Below the pieces are notes generated by a model. The model was not told the origin of the DNA. It saw only the letters and a list, made by a program, of their open reading frames with translations, and did no database searches. Below, in pieces: positions 6,075 through 8,781 of a DNA stretch of 8,781 nucleotides. The position numbers and the translations under genes were made by a program. The stretch covers positions 1 to 8,781 of the forward strand of contig JAQGPE010000695.1 of the NCBI GenBank assembly GCA_028293225.1, in the 5' to 3' direction. Every line of letters begins with the position of its first letter. Within the stretch, counting starts at the first letter, position 1. Source of the stretch: Akkermansiaceae bacterium (GTDB lineage: Bacteria > Verrucomicrobiota > Verrucomicrobiia > Verrucomicrobiales > Akkermansiaceae).

Positions 6075-6478
6075 GCCTCCTCCTCCTCGTTCGGCAGAGC
6101 GCCGGTGTCGATTCCCTCGAGTACCCGCTTCAGTGTCAGCTCGCCCTCGATCTTGATAGGCTGGTTGTCCCCGGTCATCGCGTTGTCGATCTGGATGGCC
6201 CGGGCTCGCTCGGCAGGGGTGGCTTTGATCTTTCCTGTGGCGATCTTGGCGAGAATCTCGCGCTTAGACTGGCGGGTGAGAACCGCGGATTCCTTCAGAG
6301 GCTTCCTCAGTTCCTTCAGATAGGACTGAACCTCAGCATTTCTCAGCAGCTTCTCCGCACAGGTATCAGCGACATTCCCCTTCGAATCGTACCCCGCGGC
6401 TTCGTATGCTCGTCCTGCAGCCATACCGGTCACGAGAGCTTCGCAGAATCGCCTTTGTCGGTCATTCAAAGCTTTCAT
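6071..6478 (-). CDS. terS: Terminase small subunit (Terminase_2-like)
   Basis: DNA-recognition subunit of the packaging motor: it binds the packaging-initiation site, positions the large subunit and modulates its activity. The 135-residue product begins with LNDRQRRFCEALVTGMAAG and AYEAAGY, followed by AEKLLRNAEVQSYLKEL (residues 41-57). This is the N-terminal helix-turn-helix layout of Terminase_2 family small subunits. The central part (about 60-105) is helical and fits the oligomerisation region, and the C-terminus is acidic (NEEEEA), as expected for the tail that contacts the large subunit. Family length is usually 130-180 residues. I chose the ATG at 6478, where homology begins, with AGAGGA about 11 bases upstream. 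An ATG at 6607 would overlap the preceding gene by 83 bases. The stop overlaps the next start as ATGA. Confidence 0.88.
   Translation of the reverse strand: MKALNDRQRRFCEALVTGMAAGRAYEAAGYDSKGNVADTCAEKLLRNAEVQSYLKELRKPLKESAVLTRQSKREILAKIATGKIKATPAERARAIQIDNAMTGDNQPIKIEGELTLKRVLEGIDTGALPNEEEEA
6082..6087 (-). promoter_or_regulatory. Ribosome binding site built into the terS glutamate tail
   Basis: The GAG codons that encode the C-terminal Glu run of the terminase small subunit read as GGAGGAGGAGG on the minus strand. The copy of AGGAGG placed here has a 7-base spacer to the ATG at 6074. Further in-phase copies sit at 6084-6079 and 6081-6076, with spacers of 4 and 1 bases. The same bases therefore serve as coding sequence for one gene and as the ribosome entry site for the next. 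Confidence 0.75.
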
Positions 6479-6524
6479 GGTATCGGAATCCTCTGGTTCT
6501 TCGGTCTTATTGTAGGCACGGGCG

Positions 6525-6968
6525 TCAAGCTTCGTCTTCGGGTTGATCTGCGGAAGGCTTAGGCTCACCGCCTCCCTTCGTGGCGCGGGCGATTGCGGCA
6601 GCATCACGAATCAACTCATCGAACAAGTGGCGGCCTTGATCCACAAACCCGTGGTCGCTGAATACGGAGTGTGGATTAAGCGTCTCTCCACAGTGGCAGC
6701 ATCCCGATTCCACGCTCACGTTCGGAGCGATCTCCAGCAGACGTTTTACGATCTCCAGCAGGTCGTTGCGGGAGGCTTCGACCTTACGCAACGCGCTACT
6801 CATGGCGTCGAATGCCTCGGAAGCTTCTCTTGTGCAGTATGGATCTCCATAGACATGGTTACTCCAAGTATCCCACAGCTCCTCATAAATGGGCGTGTAA
6901 GACTTGATTTCGCATGGACCGTTGCCACACGCGTAATGGCCGCACTCCGGCGTCTTGCTGGCGCTCAT
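6525..6968 (-). CDS. Hypothetical cysteine-containing phage protein
   Basis: A 147-residue protein that I cannot assign to a named family. It opens with a Cys/His/Gly cluster (Cys9, His11, Cys14, Cys19), has a probable amphipathic helix around residues 47-80, then CCHCGETLNPH (Cys90, Cys91, Cys93, His100), a further His at 106, a second helix near 113-128, and an acidic, proline-containing tail. The two Cys/His clusters suggest one zinc site split across the protein, by inference only. The start at 6968 is well supported: it forms ATGA with the previous stop and has a perfect AGGAGG 7 bases upstream. The frame is open to 7058, but the extra N-terminus would be out of frame through the previous gene. 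After its TGA comes a 46-base gap, the largest in the window, before terminase small subunit. Confidence 0.75.
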   Translation of the reverse strand: MSASKTPECGHYACGNGPCEIKSYTPIYEELWDTWSNHVYGDPYCTREASEAFDAMSSALRKVEASRNDLLEIVKRLLEIAPNVSVESGCCHCGETLNPHSVFSDHGFVDQGRHLFDELIRDAAAIARATKGGGEPKPSADQPEDEA

Positions 6969-7516
6969 GGCTGGGCCTCCTGTCGCTCGTGCTTGCAATC
7001 TTCCGAACCAGGCCCACCCCACCAGCAGCACTCCTCGCAGAAAAAAATATGCTCGCATGGGTTGTCGCTGTCGGCCTCGCGGTGGTCATTACAGACGTTG
7101 CACCATATCGCTTCCCCTTCCCAGTGGCGGTCGGCTTCGAAGGGGTTGGCGCTCCCACCCAACCACAGAGGCGAGCGGAGAAGGCGAATCCCCACACGGC
7201 GAAGAGCTCGCGGGCACCGCGTGGCGTAGGGCCCCGGGCGGCCGTTCCTCCCGTGGCTTGTCCAGCTATCGCCGAGCATCGTCCCGGGACTGAGCCATAC
7301 GGCCGTGTCTGGCGGGCCCGGCTTGCGCTTCGGCCAGCGGCAGAAATGATAGGGGCCTCCTCCGCTTCCGCTACAGTGGAAGACGGTCACTTCATCTTCG
7401 CGGCAGTGGTTGAAGTTCCATTCCGAACAATACCGGCCTGATCCGGTGAACACGTTATGGACTCGATCGGCGTAGTAAATGATCGCCAAAATAGGTTCTC
7501 CTTGAGGGTCTTTCAT
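6965..7516 (-). CDS. Hypothetical cysteine-rich phage protein, probably zinc-binding
   Basis: A 183-residue protein of unknown role with 12 cysteines. A C-terminal cluster reads Cys139-x2-Cys142, Cys154, Cys160-x2-Cys163-Cys164, Cys174, with His145, His156 and His176 nearby, which is enough for one or two zinc sites of treble-clef or zinc-ribbon type. A looser set (Cys30, Cys38, Cys48, Cys59) lies in the N-terminal third. The middle, about residues 61-120, is basic and rich in Gly, Pro and Arg. The frame is open upstream to 7642, but I chose the ATG at 7516: it forms an ATGA overlap with the previous stop and has AAGGGA at 7527-7522, 5 bases upstream. The longer version would begin with an arginine-rich stretch read out of frame through the previous gene. 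The stop overlaps the next start as ATGA. Confidence 0.75.
   Translation of the reverse strand: MKDPQGEPILAIIYYADRVHNVFTGSGRYCSEWNFNHCREDEVTVFHCSGSGGGPYHFCRWPKRKPGPPDTAVWLSPGTMLGDSWTSHGRNGRPGPYATRCPRALRRVGIRLLRSPLWLGGSANPFEADRHWEGEAIWCNVCNDHREADSDNPCEHIFFCEECCWWGGPGSEDCKHERQEAQP
6976..6981 (-). promoter_or_regulatory. Strong ribosome binding site fixing the start at 6968
   Basis: The minus strand reads AGGAGG here, with a 7-base spacer before the ATG at 6968. It is one of only two textbook Shine-Dalgarno sequences in the window and settles the start of the 147-residue cysteine-containing protein against the longer reading from 7058. It lies inside the last codons of the preceding gene. Confidence 0.8.
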
Positions 7517-7905
7517 GGCTGTCCCTTTGCGGTGGCGAGGGTTAGGGCGGCGGCTCTTTCGAGGCACGTAGGACACGGCTCGTCTTCGTATCCCCCTTCG
7601 GGGCCTCCGGACCATCCGCCGATCAGACCGATGCCGCCGCATTGCTCACAGTCTCCCAGGGCTTCGGTTGCGGAAGACTCGCAGCGATCCCATCCGACTC
7701 CGTGGAGATCACCATGGGTGTCCCGAATGTAGCGCCATCCTGAGCGCATGTCAGTGAGGGCTGCATGCAGTTTTTCGCGCTGGTTGAGAGCATTGATGAT
7801 CTCGGCAGGCGATAGCTCGCGGTCCTCGTGTTCGTTCCAGATTTCTCCGCCTCGGCTGGCGTATTTGGTCTTCTCCGCCCTAGGCGTGTGCGTGTTTTCG
7901 GTCAT
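7513..7905 (-). CDS. Hypothetical phage protein with a CxxC...CxxC zinc-ribbon-like motif
   Basis: I do not recognise a named family for this 130-residue protein. The N-terminal half is hydrophilic, with a probable helix around residues 32-52 (SPAEIINALNQREKLHAAL). The C-terminal part carries CEQCGG (Cys86, Cys89) followed, after a glycine-rich linker, by CPTC (Cys111, Cys114). Two CxxC pairs about 21 residues apart resemble a DnaJ-type or zinc-ribbon knuckle, so metal binding is a reasonable inference, not a demonstrated function. The ATG at 7905 sits 4 bases after the helicase stop without an obvious Shine-Dalgarno sequence. The stop overlaps the next start as ATGA. It is the first of three consecutive cysteine-rich small proteins between helicase and terminase. 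Confidence 0.75.
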   Translation of the reverse strand: MTENTHTPRAEKTKYASRGGEIWNEHEDRELSPAEIINALNQREKLHAALTDMRSGWRYIRDTHGDLHGVGWDRCESSATEALGDCEQCGGIGLIGGWSGGPEGGYEDEPCPTCLERAAALTLATAKGQP

Positions 7906-7909
7906 GGTT

Positions 7910-8781
7910 TTATCTGGTTCTGAATTCGGTCTGTTGAGGCGCGACGTAAACGCGCTCGAATCGCTGGAGTGAGCCGTTCAACTTCAACGGGAAGAGCTGG
8001 CCGCGTTCGGCATTCCGCACCTTAGCGCCGCGGATCCCGTCTTCCTCGATCACAAGGACGACGTCGGCGTCGAATCCGATCGCCCGACTCTCGCGCATCT
8101 TCCCTTGCTCGTTCATCTGGGACGCAGTGGCGACGGGGCAATCCAGAGCTTTCGCGAGCGACTTCAGACCGCGGCTGATTCCCGCCATCTCCTGTTCGCG
8201 GGTCTCGTCACGCCGGCGGCGGCTGCCGTCCACGAGCTGGAGGTAATCGACGATCAGCAGATCGAGCTTACCGTGCCGGACGGCTTCGCAGCGGGCGATG
8301 CCGGCAATCTGGTCGAAAGTCACGCCGCCCTTGTCGTGGATCGACAGCGGAGCCTCGGCCAGCCCCTTCAGGCAGTCGCTCGCCACCTGAAGCCAGCGGG
8401 CCCCGGCCTGGCGAGGATGCGTGAAGGTTCCGAGCGGAACCGCCCGGAGGTTGCAGGCCATGCGGGAGACGACGAGGGAGGCCTGCATTTCGAGTGAGAT
8501 GATCAGCACCCGCTTCCCCATCTGGATCGCGCTCACGGCCGTCTGCAGAAGCCACACGGATTTCCCGCCGCTGGTCTCGGCCGCGACGACCCACAGTTCG
8601 CCAGGACGCATCCCGCCGGTGACGGTGTCGATCGGGTCCATGCCAGTCGACAGCCCGGGGAGCTCACCGCTTTCGGCAATCGTCCGCATTTGCTCCGACA
8701 GCTTCTTGACCGCCTGTTTGGCTGTCAGCACACCGCTGTCGTATTCCAAGGCGCTTGTGGTGGCGTCTGTGGCCTCGCGCA
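7910..8781 (-). CDS. DnaB-like replicative helicase, C-terminal ATPase domain (5' partial)
   Basis: RecA-fold motor of a DnaB/gp4-type hexameric helicase, which unwinds DNA at the phage replication fork using ATP. Numbering from the TTG codon at 8749, there is a DnaB-style Walker A (AETSGGKS, residues 57-64, with Ala in the first glycine position as is usual in DnaB), the segment VLIISLEMQ at 81-89, a Walker B (LDLLIVDYLQLV, Asp168), a sensor region ATASQMNE ending in residue 214, the late motif GFDADVVLVIEED, and KVRNAERG containing a likely arginine finger (Arg245). The reading frame stays open upstream to the window edge (REATDATTSA precedes the TTG), so this TTG is probably internal and the DnaB N-terminal domain lies outside the window. 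The stop is TAA, and the next gene begins after 4 bases. The family assignment is firm; a RadA-like recombinase is less likely because the order and spacing of motifs match DnaB. Confidence 0.93.
   Translation of the reverse strand, partial: REATDATTSALEYDSGVLTAKQAVKKLSEQMRTIAESGELPGLSTGMDPIDTVTGGMRPGELWVVAAETSGGKSVWLLQTAVSAIQMGKRVLIISLEMQASLVVSRMACNLRAVPLGTFTHPRQAGARWLQVASDCLKGLAEAPLSIHDKGGVTFDQIAGIARCEAVRHGKLDLLIVDYLQLVDGSRRRRDETREQEMAGISRGLKSLAKALDCPVATASQMNEQGKMRESRAIGFDADVVLVIEEDGIRGAKVRNAERGQLFPLKLNGSLQRFERVYVAPQQTEFRTR

Noticed and set aside
6475..6519. GTG-started 14-residue frame in the terS leader, ending as ATGA on the terS start
   Set aside because: The fit to the overlap pattern is intriguing, but the frame is only 15 codons long, has no Shine-Dalgarno sequence and no recognisable leader-peptide features. 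Such a frame is expected by chance.
8749..8751. TTG as the true start of the helicase
   Set aside because: The frame remains open upstream to the window edge and DnaB proteins carry an N-terminal domain before this point, so the start is most likely outside the window.

Overview
The window is a gap-free stretch of a tailed double-stranded DNA phage genome (free phage or prophage). Every credible gene lies on the minus strand, so transcription runs from high to low coordinates. GC content is high (hand counts of about 61% in sampled parts of the portal gene, about 54% in several small genes), so the host is probably a GC-rich bacterium. Nothing here identifies the host further, and there is no integrase, tRNA, repressor or host gene to settle lifestyle. 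A portal of the T7-type head-to-tail connector family, followed by a Bbp19-like small protein, points to a short-tailed (podovirus-like) virion.

In transcription order the layout is as follows. The first gene is a DnaB-type replicative helicase with its N-terminus cut off by the window edge (8781-7910). Three small cysteine-rich proteins of unknown function follow (7905-7513, 7516-6965, 6968-6525). The packaging module comes next: terminase small subunit (6478-6071), an unknown 99-residue protein (6074-5775), and terminase large subunit (5778-4090). Four small proteins then lie between terminase and portal: a conserved phage hypothetical (4093-3683), a basic protein ending in SLLGQ (3755-3477), and two proteins sharing a C-terminal GASG motif (3480-3127 and 3130-2936). 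The portal follows (2939-1284). Downstream are a one-helix membrane protein (1264-938), a possible 26-residue alanine-rich peptide (919-839), an unknown 105-residue protein (836-519), a Bbp19-like protein (522-235) and the start of an acidic protein (242 to the window edge).

The genes are packed so that nine of fifteen junctions are 4-base stop/start overlaps (eight ATGA, one GTGA). Few starts have a good Shine-Dalgarno sequence, so translational coupling along one polycistronic message is likely. No stretch over 300 bases lacks a gene; the largest intergenic gap is 46 bases. I found no terminator, tRNA, CRISPR array, insertion sequence or convincing promoter.

The genes fit a replication-to-packaging-to-head assembly line: helicase for DNA synthesis, terminase subunits to recognise, cut and pump DNA, portal as the packaging and ejection channel. 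Scaffold and capsid genes are presumably beyond the left edge. I do not see an obviously new multi-gene system. The least explained parts are the cysteine-rich trio, the two adjacent GASG-motif genes, and the disputed start of the SLLGQ-ending protein.
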